DNA of 64,000 bases from Oreocharis arfaki (lineage: Eukaryota > Chordata > Aves > Passeriformes > Paramythiidae): assembly GCA_013398015.1 (NCBI GenBank), contig VZRR01012727.1, positions 1,589,901 through 1,653,900 of the forward strand, in the 5' to 3' direction. The notes under the pieces are model-generated. The model did not search any database. It saw only the letters and a list, made by a program, of their open reading frames with translations, and was not told the DNA's origin. Shown here in pieces: positions 12,801 through 26,100 of the stretch (positions within the stretch are counted from its first letter, which is position 1; each line of letters begins with the position of its first letter). Position numbers and translations under genes: made by a program.

Positions 12801-13623
12801 CCTAATTTCTCCCAAATCAAAGAATAGAACAGAAACTGTTTCAAGCAGGAATTTGAAAACCAGATGTTAAGGTAGTGGTACAAGCTGATGGAGAGACTGG
12901 GGAGACAGCAACACGAGGTTGGGCAGTGTCCTGCAGCTAATCGCCATCCCCAAATCTAAGCTTCAGGGACTATTTTTTTCACTTCCAGGCCCACTCCAGG
13001 ATCCAGAAGTCCACAGCTCTAGCTCCCTGTGTGGAGAGCTCCTCTGTTCCAACCAAGCTATCTGATATGAGCTCTGCCTCCCAAAAAACCCAACACTTTA
13101 TAATTCAGTAAAAAAAAGGAACAGGAGAAAAACTGCAGAAGATATGAAAATGGACAATACCACCACCAAGTAAGAAAATTCCCACAAATAAAAAGCACAG
13201 TTAGCTTATTAATGGGATTGTGTTTTCAAAACAACAGAAGCATTAAAAGAAACCACAACTACTTAGTAAGGAGTCTCACTGGGAGTATTTAAGTTACCAG
13301 AAGCCTGTCTAGAAGCTTTGTCTCAGGACCCTGACCATCACACCTGGCCAGGGGTCTATGGGAGCACACGGCAGCTCCCGTGGCATTCCCAGGTTTCCCC
13401 TCAGACAGGTCCACTTCTGCACACACACAGAAACCAAACAAGCCCTGTCTGTTTGAAATCAGTAGTTACACTCTTCACAGTGCACACCGCAGCCTGTCCT
13501 TACACTCGTCTCTCACACATACATCCACTATTACACAAACATGTGCCATAATGCAGTGAGACACAAGATGCAAAGAACTCAACCGTGTGTAACTGCTGCT
13601 ACATTTCTGAGTTTGCAACTCAC

Positions 13624-13893
13624 CTTGAAAACAGACTGCAGTGCCTGAAGAGTACAGGAAATGCTGTAGTTTATTTATCTTCATCTGTACAGCTTGAAAG
13701 ACTTTCTTGATTATATACTTTTCATTCTCAACTACTTCCTCTGAAGGCAATTTTTTTGTGTAAGGTATCTTATAACTGCCTTTCACAAGATCAGCAAATC
13801 CAATGATTTCAAGCCACTGTTTTGCACTTGTCTTGATCATAGCTGTGCTTCTGCACAGACTTTTACCAAAAATATCAACAAAAACAGCATTAG
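13624..13893 (-). other. Exon-like open frame of unknown identity
   Basis: On the minus strand a pyrimidine-rich acceptor (tctcctgctcccag) precedes 270 bases that stay open and end CAAG before a consensus gtgagt donor. The frame is stop-free over about 500 bp (roughly 13978 to 13475). The putative product is Lys/Val-rich with no family I recognise; readable pieces are Gln-Trp-Leu-Glu-Ile-Ile-Gly-Phe-Ala-Asp and Ile-Ile-Lys-Lys-Val-Phe-Gln-Ala-Val. The exon would be phase 1 at both ends, whereas the DENND1B intron holding it is phase 2, so it cannot be an in-frame DENND1B cassette. It could be an exon of a nested transcript, a pseudogene piece, or chance. Confidence 0.25.
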
Positions 13894-15485
13894 CTGGGAG
13901 CAGGAGAGTGACAGTGATGTCATTCCTGCTATGATTACTCACTGACCCTAATAGATCATGAGTTAAATAACCTGCATATTAATTCCCGTTAAGGAGAAAT
14001 CCTCTACAGAAGCAGCACCATTGATTATTTTCCAAAATCTAACACTTCCCTGCGACTGGGTGAGCACCGTGGGGGAATTAATGAGGTACACATCACTGTC
14101 TCCATGCTGATCCTACAGGCAGTTCCCAAAATGCCTTATCTAAAAGAGGTTTGCATGCTTCACATGCAGCAGGAGAAATGAATCCTGAAAGGGAAAAGAC
14201 TGAGGAATGAGAGGAGTGAGGGAAAGTACTTATGGTGGAGAGAAATGGCAGACTCAAAGCACAGATAAAAATGAGGGGTCAAGCAGTGACGCAGCACAAC
14301 TTCAGACTGAACTTGAACTGACTCCAAAAGGAACAAGAGAAGTTTTATCCTCACTAGTCATCACCCAGCTACATAACCGAGGGATGTGGAGATCGAGGTA
14401 TGGACTCTGCAAAGTTACACCTGAATTCTGGATTGAGAGGGAAAATACAAAACACTGCTTGAGAAAGAAAAGTGAAGCAAACCATGCAGAATTTGCACAG
14501 AGAATTCAAGGAACAAGAGAGGACAAAGTGGGTTTGTCTGAAGCATTATTATGACTTTAGCAATTATTAAAAGGAAATTGAAATCTCTGTCCTCAAATGC
14601 TAAATCCTCCTAGACCATGTGAAAAGAAACAAACTGAGTACCAGAGAAAAGGTTCCTTATTCATAAACACATACGTGCAAACTGTTAGAATGTTATACAA
14701 TTGCACCATTTATTAAACATAAAATAATTTATTCACAAAAAGAAACATAGGTGCTCGGAGCAAATGCTCAAGAACTTCCATGATGTAATTCATTTCTTAA
14801 TCCCTTCAAAATAAAATGTAACCCTTAACTAGAAGTAATGAACTTATGCATTTGTTTTCAATAAAAAATTATATATAAAACTCAAAGTTTAAGTCATGGT
14901 CAAAGAACTATTTTTTTTAAACCATTGTGCCTCTTTTGGCTTGAATTTCAGTTTTAATTTAATGGGAGATACTTCTAGATTTTTAATCACCATTCCCAGT
15001 ATGTACTTTTGATAATTAGAGTGAGTAGTGTACAGTTATTTATAACATCTGCATAAAGTATGTCTGGTGAGATGATGCAAGCAGCATCCAACAGTGAGAA
15101 CTAAATCTGGATCTCTATGATCATTGCAGTACAGTGAATAACAGAAAACCAAAAACATATTCTCATTTCTTTCCTTTTTCAATTCCTTAAGTAATTAATA
15201 TAGGTGAGCTGAAAGAAAATGGGTGATGATGATCTTACTACTGTGCTTTAGCTTTCCTTTCTCCATAATTTGAAGAGCATAGATTTCCTACTTTAGCTTT
15301 TTTTAGCTAAATAACAGAATTAACATGCCATTCCCAATAACTCTGCTGTGTAGTAGAAACCCAGAAGCAATCTATGGAACAGTCACATCTTTTAAGTATC
15401 TTGATCAGCAGAATCAGTGGCAGTTATCACTTTTGCACTAATAATTTCTACCTCTTAATAGGCTCAGATAATGCTTGAAGTAGCT

Positions 15486-15540
15486 TATATACATATATAA
15501 ATATATATATTGCATATATGCATCTAGATATACATATATT
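15486..15540. repeat. TA-rich low-complexity tract
   Basis: An imperfect run of TATA/CATA dinucleotides including the short palindrome GCATATATGC. This looks like a decayed (TA)n/(CATA)n simple repeat. Confidence 0.85.
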
Positions 15541-15840
15541 ACAGGTTGAGAAGCTATGCTCTCTACAGTACAATACGCTCAATAAATTAAATATATATTT
15601 TCTATTTCAGTTCAAATGTTTCTGTACAGAAATTGTCATTGAAACCCCCTGTAAAACACTCGGTGCACCCTCTATCATGATCCTATACACAAGAGGAAAA
15701 ATCAGACAAGTCAAAATCACATATATGGCTAGACAAACACTAAAATGATTGTCACATCTTTAATGTCCAATGGGAAAAAGCCCGATAAAAAGGAACTTCT
15801 GCAAAGTTTTTCTCAATCCTTTTCTTTATCACTCCAAATT

Positions 15841-15855
15841 AAAAAAAAAAAAAAA
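15841..15855. repeat. Poly-A tract (15 A)
   Basis: A homopolymer run inside the intron. The preceding sequence shows no recognisable gene, so it is not scored as a processed pseudogene tail. Confidence 0.9.
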
Positions 15856-17099
15856 TTAAACTGAGAAAGCAGAAGACAACTGGTTTTGTTTAAAAAAACT
15901 GGTGGGTCCACATTACAGAAAACACTTGAGCTGAGTAGTAAACGGCAAAGGCATCATGCAGCCAGTAAGTTGTTCGCACAAATAACTTTCCAGTAACAGC
16001 CCCCACTTTTCTGGAAGAGCTTCCAGCATTTCTGTCCTTTCCTCCTCAATAGCTCTGCCCCTCTGTCTGTGCTCTGCTACACCCCCATGGATCCCACGCT
16101 GCCTTTGGTTCTCCCTCAAATCCCCCAGAACTCGGCTCCCAGCTACGCAGGGAGCTGTGAGTGCAGTGCCCATTCTAAAGACACCACGGCACTGCCTGAG
16201 CAGCGCGCAGGACAGAGTGCAGGCCAGACTGATCAGCTTTACTCCCCTCAGCAGTACCCCAGCTCCCAGGAACCGCCACTCCTTCTGTCCAGCTGACAAG
16301 TCTGATGAAATCTGTAGAAATTTTGCACCTTTGAGAACACTGCTTTACAGTCAAACATGAGGCCAACAGTCAAAAAGCGTATCTGGTGAGGGGGCACAGG
16401 ATATTAATAAACAAACAACAAACATCCCTTAACTTTATCCTTTTTATCCCTTTTTTCTTTGTTTTTTATCCCTTCAGATAATCAGCTAAAATACATTCTT
16501 AGCTATGCTATAAATTCATGTATTCCCACAGTTTACTAAGTTCATCCTCTTCATACAGGCAGCTAAGTGCCTTCTGAATGATTCAGAGAAATAGTTAAGG
16601 TAAGACAAGTTATTTATAAATAATTATTCACTGCCACTGATTATCTTCTTGCCACTGGATGGCAGCAACAGAACCTCACCTTTTTCTGTTATAATCAAAT
16701 TTTATTTCCATTATTCATCTTCATTACCAATTTTAAACAGAATTCTGTAAATATCTTAAGCACATTAAAGACTTTAATGCTTTAAAGCCAACACTGACAA
16801 CCGTATTAGTTAAGTCATTAGAACAGCTTAAAGGACAGTGAGCTTAACCAGTTCAAAACCCAAACATCTTAATTAAATTCATCTATAAAAGACTAAACAA
16901 GCCCAGTTTACTTCAGGGAAGTTGTGTTTATAAAGATCTTTATTTTGCCAGTTGTTTTGCTGCGGAGACTCTCTTCTTTCTTCCCTACACACACCAGCTT
17001 CTCCTCCACTGAGAGCAGCTTCTTGCATCTGATAGATGCTTCTCATCTCCAAGTCTCCATCTACAACTGATGCCCATGTTGTTCTGAAATTGGCTCAGC

Positions 17100-17260
17100 C
17101 TGCACACTACCTGGGTGTATCTTTCATTAATTATGCAAATCGAGCTTCTAATTCAATCTTTGCCAGTTTGGACAATACGGGTTTTCCAAATTGAGTGAGT
17201 TCAATCTATTAAATTAATTACCATTAATCATTCTGACAAGCCCAAATAAATATTTTCATT
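17100..17260. promoter_or_regulatory. AT-rich block with homeodomain and octamer motifs (candidate conserved element)
   Basis: Contains ATTAATTA (17126-17133) running into an octamer ATGCAAAT (17133-17140), then further TAATTA/ATTAAT cores at about 17210-17228 over roughly 100 bp. Such packed homeodomain/POU sites are typical of developmental enhancers, but they also arise by chance in AT-rich DNA. It lies 0.6-0.7 kb downstream, in transcript sense, of the exon at 17831. Confidence 0.3.
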
Positions 17261-17830
17261 AATAAAAACATTTTATATGAACAGTTTAAATGACTGGCAG
17301 CATTACACAGAAGCCAGACTACAACTGATACCAGAAAGGTAAGGACTAATTAATTATAAATAATGGTCGTGATTCTTCTCTGAGAAAAATCAATTGCATA
17401 TTCAGCTACTTCCATGTAATTAAAGTCTTAATTTCTTTGAACTCCAGCAACACGTTTTCAGTACTGCTCGGTGAGTTTTTATATCCTGGTGCACCGTAAC
17501 ATTTTTTATGAAGCTTGCTGCTTCAAGGAAACTGTGTTATATCCTTTTACTAACACAGATGGTGTTCACAATCACAAAGGACAAAACTGGGAGCTGCAAT
17601 GTAGCTCTACCTTGACACAGATATTCCAAAAATTCTGTAGGGATTGCATTTTGCTGGGATAGTTTCCTATTAGTGACTTCATACTTGAACAAAGGGCATG
17701 TTTTCTCATCTGCAGGTGCAAGCTTAGGGAGTATGCTACATTTGCCTTTTCCCTAAATCCTTACTTGTAATTATGCTAAAAATAATTTTCTATGAAATAT
17801 TTTTAAGTAAATGATAACTGTAGCACATAC

Positions 17831-17880
17831 CTTTCAACGTCAAAAGGAAAGCAGAACTTTGGAACGCTGTTCAGCACTTC
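17831..17880 (-). CDS. DENND1B: DENND1B internal coding exon (50 bp), uDENN region
   Basis: Seen: on the minus strand a ...tgtattttcag acceptor is followed by 50 bases, GAA GTG CTG ... GTT GAA AG, then a gtatgtgc donor. The product is Glu-Val-Leu-Asn-Ser-Val-Pro-Lys-Phe-Cys-Phe-Pro-Phe-Asp-Val-Glu, with the last codon (Arg, AG|G) completed by the next exon. Known: the Lys-Phe-Cys-Phe-Pro-Phe block is a uDENN signature shared by the connecdenn family. Asp-Val-Glu-Arg after it is the DENND1B version; DENND1A has Tyr-Val-Asp-Ser. It corresponds to about human residues 43-59. From memory the human protein has Ile and Gln where this one has Val and Asn near the start. The exon enters in phase 0 and leaves in phase 2, matching both neighbours. 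There is no frameshift or stop. Confidence 0.94.
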
Positions 17881-19924
17881 CTGAAAATACAAGCAAAAGA
17901 AATGAAGTTAGGGTTTTCTGAAAGGGCTTTTGAAAGGTTTGCTTTTAAAAAAAATGGCCAAAAATACTCATAACAAATAATAAGTTCAAGGAATATATGA
18001 TTGCAAAAAATACAGCACACGTTCCTGGACTGAAATAATTGATTATTAAAAAGGAATTAAGTTTGTGCTTTGGCAGATTGCAAAGACAATGCCATAGAAG
18101 CCCCAGGAGGGAAAGGCCTGGCCTGAAGGGTATTAACACCCTTCACATCCCCGCTGGGATTCCCTTCAACAAGGCCATATGGATTTTACAAGAAGCACCA
18201 CACCATATGGGTAAGCCACGTCTGCTGCTACTTGTACCACAGACTAGCCACAGGGACTTCTGACAGATCCTGGCTCAAAAATACAAATGTTGTTTCAATT
18301 AAAATGCAGGCAGAGAAAAGGGAATGAAGTTGGCAGCAGAATGAATTACAGAGAGGTATAACAACTCTATACATGTTCCATAGTCAAATGCTGAAAATGA
18401 TGGAAATCGTCAACTGGTCCAAAGCAGAAATTTGTATGATTAACCCTTTGGGTTTCACAAGCAAGCCTTGCTATTAATAAAGGAAAGGAGGGGGCAAAAT
18501 CCACCAGATCTACATTCATACCACAGTATGAAAGGATAATGTCACTCTTTCGGGCAGAATTTTATTTAAGAAGCTGTTTAGTGGCAAATAAAATGTGTTA
18601 ATTAAAATATAAAAATGCTCTCAAACTAGTCAACATTTTTCTTTAAAAAAAAAAAGTGAATTACCAGATCATTTAGCAGCAAATATTAGACAACAACTTT
18701 ACAAGATCCTAGAAAATAGGTTTTATTTCCTTGCTCCCAACTGGAAAAAAAAAAACCCTGTGAAATGCTTCAGCGAGAAAAGACAGTTGGCATCAACGCA
18801 GTTGGTCAAAGCTGCAGAATTCCCTTTTTGTAGCAGCCCAACAGACCTGTACTTCTGTACACACGAGCTGGCCCACAAGGTTTGTTTTCAGAAAAGAGCA
18901 CGTTGATTACAAATTTCCAGGGCTGCACATGAGGGTTTAAGAAGTTGACCTAAGGTGTTAGCACTCTCCAGACTGAACACCCCGTTTACTGCATGTTGGA
19001 CAGTCAACTCCCATTAGGGGCCATTATGTATTTAAATTCCTACACACTACAATGACTATCTACTTCTAACATTGCCAGGCTCAGTGGATAGTGTAAAATA
19101 TAAAGAACCCAGAAATTAATCAGCAAGAGAGGAACAGTTCAGGAAAAAGATGCCAGCGGTTACAACATTCATATGTTAGCTGCAACATTTTAAGGGTATG
19201 TGATGTGCCTCGGTAAATCTTCATGTGATACAAAATCAGGAAGTCAATGTTAGAATTTCTAAGTCATACAAGCGAGTTCAAGAAATCTTTAGAACTTTTA
19301 CTTTTTGTTAGCACAGCGTATGAAAGCCACAGATGTGTTTGGGGAAAGGTTATTAACTCCATTACGAACAACAGCAGTATATATAATACTCTTCAAAAGG
19401 AACTGCTCAAGCACCATCCCACCTGCTCTGAGTGCCCACTGCAGAAGGCTGAGAGGCAAACTATAAACAGGGCAGGTAAGTATTTGATTTTCTGCAGCCA
19501 GGAACAAGCACCCACAGTACTAGTAGTAACAATAATACACTCGAACAAAAGAGAGCAAACAGAACAGGCTAATCAAAACTTCTAACTCGGAAATTTCCTA
19601 CACATTTCCAAATAGTTTCTCCCTTCAGGCTCACAAAGCTTGTTTTTCCTGTTCCAAAGAAGTAGTATTTTATTCTTTTTCTAAACCTGCACCTATTCTC
19701 ACACTATAGGAAGCGATTTTTCTCTTCACTACCATGGATTTTAATTGCTGCCTGGTGAGCTTAGCACTGACTCAGAATTGGGTATGGAAATGTATTCATT
19801 TACGTTCCCCATTGTATTCTCTCAGAATAAATTATCACGCGAGGAAAAGAAAACAAAAACAAAAAACACCAAAGGTATTAGCTCAATATTTTGACTAAAC
19901 AACCTGAAAATTACGGGTGTGTTT

Positions 19925-20080
19925 TGCAGCGCTGCCCGGCCGAGCGACAGGCCAGGGCTCCCCCGGCGCCGCCCGGCCCTCCCCAGCCAGACACGTGCGC
20001 ACAACTTCTGCGGAGCAGCCCCCGCTCGCTTCCCAACTGGCAGGAGCATCCCTCGGGGGACAAGTCTTTAAACCTCCGCA
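19925..20080. promoter_or_regulatory. CpG-dense islet in intron, possible alternative promoter
   Basis: About 15 CpG dinucleotides in roughly 155 bp, in surroundings that are AT-rich and strongly CpG-poor. It contains clusters such as ccggcgccgcccgg and an E-box-like CACGTG (about 19992-19997). It lies about 2 kb upstream, in transcript sense, of the 50-bp DENND1B exon. An alternative first exon is one explanation. Against it, the ATG frame at 20049 reaches a candidate CAG|gttgtt donor (about 19904) in phase 2, which does not fit the next exon (phase 0). A GC-biased conversion spot or an old GC-rich repeat are alternatives. Confidence 0.35.
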
Positions 20081-20146
20081 CTCTTTAAAATTCAACCAGC
20101 CAGCAGGTCTATAGACTGCTGTATAAACAGTATAGACACACACACC

Positions 20147-20161
20147 AAAAAAAAAAAAAAA
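20147..20161. repeat. Poly-A tract (15 A)
   Basis: A homopolymer run right after a short CA-rich stretch (cacacacacacc), about 70 bp from the CpG-dense islet at 19925-20080. Confidence 0.9.
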
Positions 20162-23100
20162 TCTCTCTCAGCTTATGTCAGTGACAAAGCAGCTCAGCAG
20201 TTGACTGCTTCTCCCCTGACAGCGTAAGCCGGGTTTACACAGATCAATAGACCCAAGTCCTACCTAGCTTCCAGGGCTCCGTTTTCTCCCTTAATTACAG
20301 GTGCTATTCAGATTTTTAAAATGGAAGAAAACAAGATGCCCCCAAGATGCTCCTCGACGAATTTAAAATGCAAATGATATTATATAGACATTCACATACA
20401 CAGTTACTATCCGTGTACAATTACAGTTGGTAGTTGCAGCAATCTCCCTACTGGATAAAATTTGAGCTTTGTCTCCTAACGGGTCATCATTTTCAAGGTT
20501 CTCTAACCAGCCAGGACTTCCTCCTGAGTCAACATACACACTCTCAGAAAAAGAATAACATATTTGTTGTCTTTTATATTCAAAACTTCATAAAACTATC
20601 TATTTATTTCTGAAGGCAAAAGGTCGTACAAGTCTTAAGAAAGCAAAATATCTTGATTCACACGTCCCATAATTATTTCCTCCTCTGGTTCTCACAGAAT
20701 TAGTGCTTTCAGAAATGGTTCTTGTGTCATAAACGATGTTTATACAGAGGGAAGATGATAATGATGTCAAAGAAAAAACATTAAAACCCCCACAAATAAA
20801 GGATTATCTATTTGCTTTCAAACACTGACTAAACATCTACAAGTGCATACACAATTGTGTTTAATTGCTAAGTTAAAGGATAACCATCTCATTCCTTATG
20901 CAAACTCAAAGAGAAAGAAAAAAATCATAAAATTAGTATCATGTGAACTATGGCATGTTGCTTCCCTTGAAAAAAGCTTAAACAAGGACAGAAATGGTAT
21001 TTACAAAAAATATTTCCCTTATGCCTATAGCACAGCAGCAGAACCCTGGACTCTCACAGGCTCATGGTGCAACAGTTTTATTAATTCACTCTCATCAGTT
21101 GCACTGTACAACTCCAGCCTGGCCTGGCCATGCTCACTGGCTCTACAGTGAGAGGATATTACAGAGGCCTGAAAGGTAAGAGTTATTTAGCATTCCTTGC
21201 TTGTTTTGATACCGGTACTCAGCTAATTCTGTGCATCAGCATTTTATAAAGCAATGTAAACAGCAGTAGAAAATGCTTCTGAATTCATACATGCCAGCTT
21301 TCTGAGGAAAAAGGTCCTGATAACTTCGTACTCTGGAAAGAAACACGGTCAGTAGTTCACTTCTAGCATTTTCACCTTTGGATAGACCTAGAGGAAAATC
21401 TGGAATAAAGACATATCATGAAGAATTCCCTGCAACTGTTTTACAGAAACATTAATACTTAATAGCAATTACTAACTGGCTTACTAGTCATATTCACGGG
21501 GCAGTCCCACAAAAGTCCTGTGCACATCGCACCATTTCATTTGCGGTATGACACCACAGGATGGGTAAAACACAACTGAGTGATATGAGAGTCTCAGTGC
21601 CGTGTGGGTGGCAAAAGAGAGCTGTAGATGTGTCCTCTAAGCTCCACCTGCTGCAACACTTCTATTCACAGAAGATAGAAAAGAAAATTTCTGCAATCGC
21701 AGCTCCCTAAAAATAGACCTGCTCTTTTCAGCTAACAATTTTCAGACTAAGTTGTGGATGGTGCTACATTTTTTGACAGCTATTTCTATATTGTATCCCA
21801 ATACAGCTGCCACATAACACTTCATACATCCCTGACAAACATGCAAAGAGCAAGGAGATTCTGGACCCTGTAGCAGAAGTTGTCATAATGGATTCAAGCA
21901 AGACTAGAGTTCCACTAAACTGAGCTACGTGTACATTTCTACAATCGTAGATTGTTTTGACCCACAGAACACATTCCACTCCACTGCTGAGAACAATTTT
22001 TGATCCTCATTTAGGCGGTTAACATGTAAACCACAACTGGCACGGCCCTACAGCCTAATGACATTCAGAAGAATTGGGTTGCTCACAACGCTTAAGCACC
22101 AAGACTTTTAGAATACTTGCTCTCCAAAAGGTGTTTGCATCTTTCAAAAGCTTATTGAGAGAAATACTTGTTGTCTAAAATGATTGAGGAGCTGAATACC
22201 TGCAAAAGAGGATGAGAGCACTTACAAAATTTCAGTTAGATTTAATTTCTCTTGTTCCTGCTTCCTGTCTCCTCCACCTGGCCACCTTTCAGTTACGTGC
22301 CTCAGGAAAGGATGCCAGACAGGCAGCTGAAGGTTTTTGGTAGCTTAGTCTGGTGGCTTTGTGCTCTACACAGCAACAAGGACACAGGTAAGGGCACAGA
22401 CAGATGAGGCAGCAGGACAGGAAGACTTTAGACAACGAGGTAATGGGATGAGCTTGAGATCTTAGAGAAGCAAGATCGCATCAACAAGTAACTCCCGTAG
22501 TGGTCAGTGGAGGCCTGAAGGTCAGCTGTACCTGTGACAGAACTTGGACACGACTGTTGCAATATCACTTGGAAACAAGATGTTAAATACACACAAAAAA
22601 ATGAAAACAGCCTTAAGGAGCGGAACAGTGAAGGACCAGGGTGTGGTGCACTCCAGCTGGGGATGTGCTACAGGATGCTCTTGCCCTGTAGAGCAGACGA
22701 AGGCTGGTGTCCCAGGCAGCACACTTTTTACTGCTTTTACAGCAGCTTTCAAAAGCACTTCGCAAGAAGGAAAGCTAATCCTGCGTGATTAACCTCACTA
22801 TCCTGCAAGACTGAGGAATAGGACTTTCTAAACAACCACAGAGCAAGTTTTAAAATTCAGAGATTTCACTAAATTACAAAGTGTTGGTGTCTCTAATTTG
22901 CCTAATTGCTCCTGAATCTCATCATATAACCAGATAAAAATAAAGCCTCTTTCAGACAGTTGTGTCCAGCACAGCATACAGGGAATCAATTAAAATAACA
23001 AGCTCAGCTACAAAAAGCAGAATAAAACCAACATGAAGTTCAGCACAGTTTAATTTTCCTGCTTAAAGAAAAAACCCTTCAAATTCCCTGGAACTTATAA

Positions 23101-26100
23101 TAAAAACATAAAAATTGACAGTGCTCTTCTTCCCAAAGAAATTTCCCATTAGAATAAGTTTAGACTCAAATGTTACCATCTACCTCTACTACTGGCAAGG
23201 CAAACAAAAACAAGATAAATATTACTTCACCACACATCTCTAGCCTGCGTGTAATATCAGTATTCTGTGCAGCAAAAAACAGTTTTCCCTCAGTTCCCTG
23301 ACTCATGTCAGGGAGACCATTATTCCCTAGGCAGCAGCAGAGCTGGGAAAAACAGGAAACATGCTATTCCATCTCCATTCTTGAGATTACTATGTAAGCA
23401 ATATTTAACTTTTAAGGTGGTAGAGTATTTACTACCTTTAAGAAAATTAATTACATTTTGTAGTGGGGAAAAAGAGGGAGAAAAAGGGCACCAGTGTATG
23501 ACACACAACTTTCTATCACCATGCAGTAGGGGAAAAGTGGCTTTTTATTAATAAATACTTTCCATGTCCCCAACATTATCTGGAAACTCAACAGAGAAGT
23601 TCTCTTAACTAGAATTACAGCAGACATCATTTTCTAAATCCAAATATGTAAGTCTCTGAAGGTCAGGTTAAAATCCCCAAGTCATCCTGCACAAATAAGG
23701 GAGCAGCAATATTTGTTTCACTGAAGACCTCTTCAGATCTCCCCCTGCTTACAACAGCAGTGAAGATGCATCTTCGGCAGCAGTGCTGAGAACATCCTGC
23801 ACATCCTATTCAGATGCTGTTTCACCAGTGGTGAAAAAATAACCACCATAAAATGAATCACAAATTAATATTGGTTCTTATTGATTTGTTTTACCTGTTA
23901 GTTTTTTCATTCCACCTTGGAATATTCTGATAGCAAGGGACATAACTGAGCCTATTTGCAATATACTCAACTCTACCTATTTAATCTATTGCTTTAAAGA
24001 GACGTTTGCAGTCTCAGAAATGTCTGAGAAACAGTATCAAAGAATATCATGAGCAGAATGTTGTTGACACTCTGGTCAAAAGGCCCCTATTTGCAAGATT
24101 TCCTTCTCAGTTACCAAGAAAAGCTACCTTTAAAAGGAAAATGAACTATAAAAGAACATAACAATTAATGAATATCTGCATTTCCATGAAAATGAAATAT
24201 GCTGAAAAATTCGTAACATTTATCGCATGACAAACTCTACTCCAGATGTGACTTGATACATTTCAAACTGATTTTAACTCCAAGCATATTTTGTTCCAAA
24301 TATATTCCAAATATTTTTTCCCCCTCACTAAGTTAGTTTAGGTAACTAACATTAGTTGCCTAAAAGACAAGTCCTGAAACAGAGAGTGTCTGCAAACAGT
24401 AGGATGCCATTCCTTGTCTACAAAGCTTTTAGTAGACAACTGGCCTGCCCAGTAAATACCCAGTACTGGTGTACACAGAGGGGTCAGCACCAGCTCCACA
24501 GACTGCTCCTGCTCAGGCTGGGCAGTGAAACTGTCTTGTAACAACGTGATGCTCTTCCATAATCCCAGCTTCCCACTGGTTATTTCATAAAATGACTGCA
24601 TAGCATATGCCATGAAGAAATCCTGATTTCACTCAACAGTGAATCAGAAGGCAATTCAGAAAGCCAGAAGTAGTTAGAAAATAAAGCATCCCATAATTTA
24701 AAAAACAACTTGGGTGCCACGCTGAGAGAAAGCATCTGTAGCAGAGAGTGATTTATGCAGATAAACAAGGTGAGGCAGTCCAAAAGCCAAACCCTTGTCT
24801 GGGCTCATCCAGGCCTAAACGTGCAGCCCTGTGGGACAGTGCTGGCTCCCACGGCTGTGTCAGCAGCAGGGGAAGTCAGGGAACTGCACCACCTTGTACA
24901 GGGTACTGAAACCAGTGACGTGTGGGGCCTGAGTTTCTTGGGTCACGAGAATCTTCAGCCAAAAGAAAAGGAACCGAGAAAGGAAATCGGCTTCTAAGGA
25001 ACCTGGTAAGATTATAATTCCTTAAATAAAATTATCTGTGATATTTTCATAAAGGAAACACTTATTTCTTGTTTTACACTCAGCATAGGTTACATTCTAA
25101 GCTTCACCTTAATGCAGCTCAGTAAGAATTGTTTGCAGTAATAGTTTATCAGTACTAAATTGAGATATTATCAAGTGTGTTGAAAACCAGAAGGAAGATG
25201 AAACAATTTCAGATGAAAGACCAAAGAGGGAAAGGGAAGAAGCAAACAAGCACAAATTTGAAGTGCTAACGTGCCCCTAATGTTACCCGATGCAGACAGA
25301 TGATTCTCCCAAAAAATAAAATAGAGTGGACATACAACTGGGTGTCTTTTTCCCGAGCAGATACTCAATGTACATTCAGTTTGCCTATGGCTGAGCCTGT
25401 CCAGGCCTTCTGGCTCCCTGCTCAAAGCCTCTGGCAGCTTTATTGCCAGCAACTACTCTGCAACAATTGCAGGCTGGTGTTGCTGCATGTGAGCATCAGT
25501 CAGCCACCTCAGCACTCAGGCAATCAGCTTAGCATCAACCTCTGATACAGCACAAGCCAACTTTGAACAGCTAAGACAAGAGGGAGGCAGCTTTCACCAG
25601 CTAGCCAGCCAGCACAAGCAGCTACGGCCAAGAAAATTTTCAGCTGCTTCATTTTGATCCAGAAGAATGAAACTGCCCATGCTCAGGGAAGGCATTCATA
25701 AACCTAACCCAAGTATTCACAACACTTACTGAAAAAAGAGTAGAAATCCTGTTCCTACAGTAGGATTTCTCCATCAATTAAAAGAGGTCTTCTCTCTTCC
25801 AAAATTTAGTTTAAAATTCAAGAAGGGGTGCACTGAGTGTTTAGTGGCCAGTGTGTTTTCTCTAATCATGGTCATTAGTGCCTCGTGAAGGATAAAGGGC
25901 AGAGAGAAGTGTGCACTGTACTCTCGGAGACAGGTGATTTCTCATATGTGGATCTTTCATTATCAAGTGCACACTTATTAATGACTGCAGACAGAAACAC
26001 ACACATAAAAGCCAGAAACTCTCCCTTAACCTCTGCTTAAGGGAGAAGCAAAGAGAGCCTACCAGCCAGGTAGTCCACAATGCCCCAAAAACTCATACAG

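Larger units (their letters stand above)
9829..17830 (-). other. DENND1B: DENND1B intron, 8,002 bp
   Basis: The interval between the exons at 17831-17880 and 9709-9828; it interrupts an Arg codon (phase 2). Contents: a GC-richer block at about 10557-11020, an exon-like open frame on the minus strand at 13624-13893, a TA-rich low-complexity tract at 15486-15540, an A15 tract at 15841-15855, and a second GC-richer block at about 16020-16290. An AT-rich block with homeodomain and octamer motifs lies at about 17100-17260. The GC-rich blocks contain only short, unrecognisable open frames. Confidence 0.85.
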
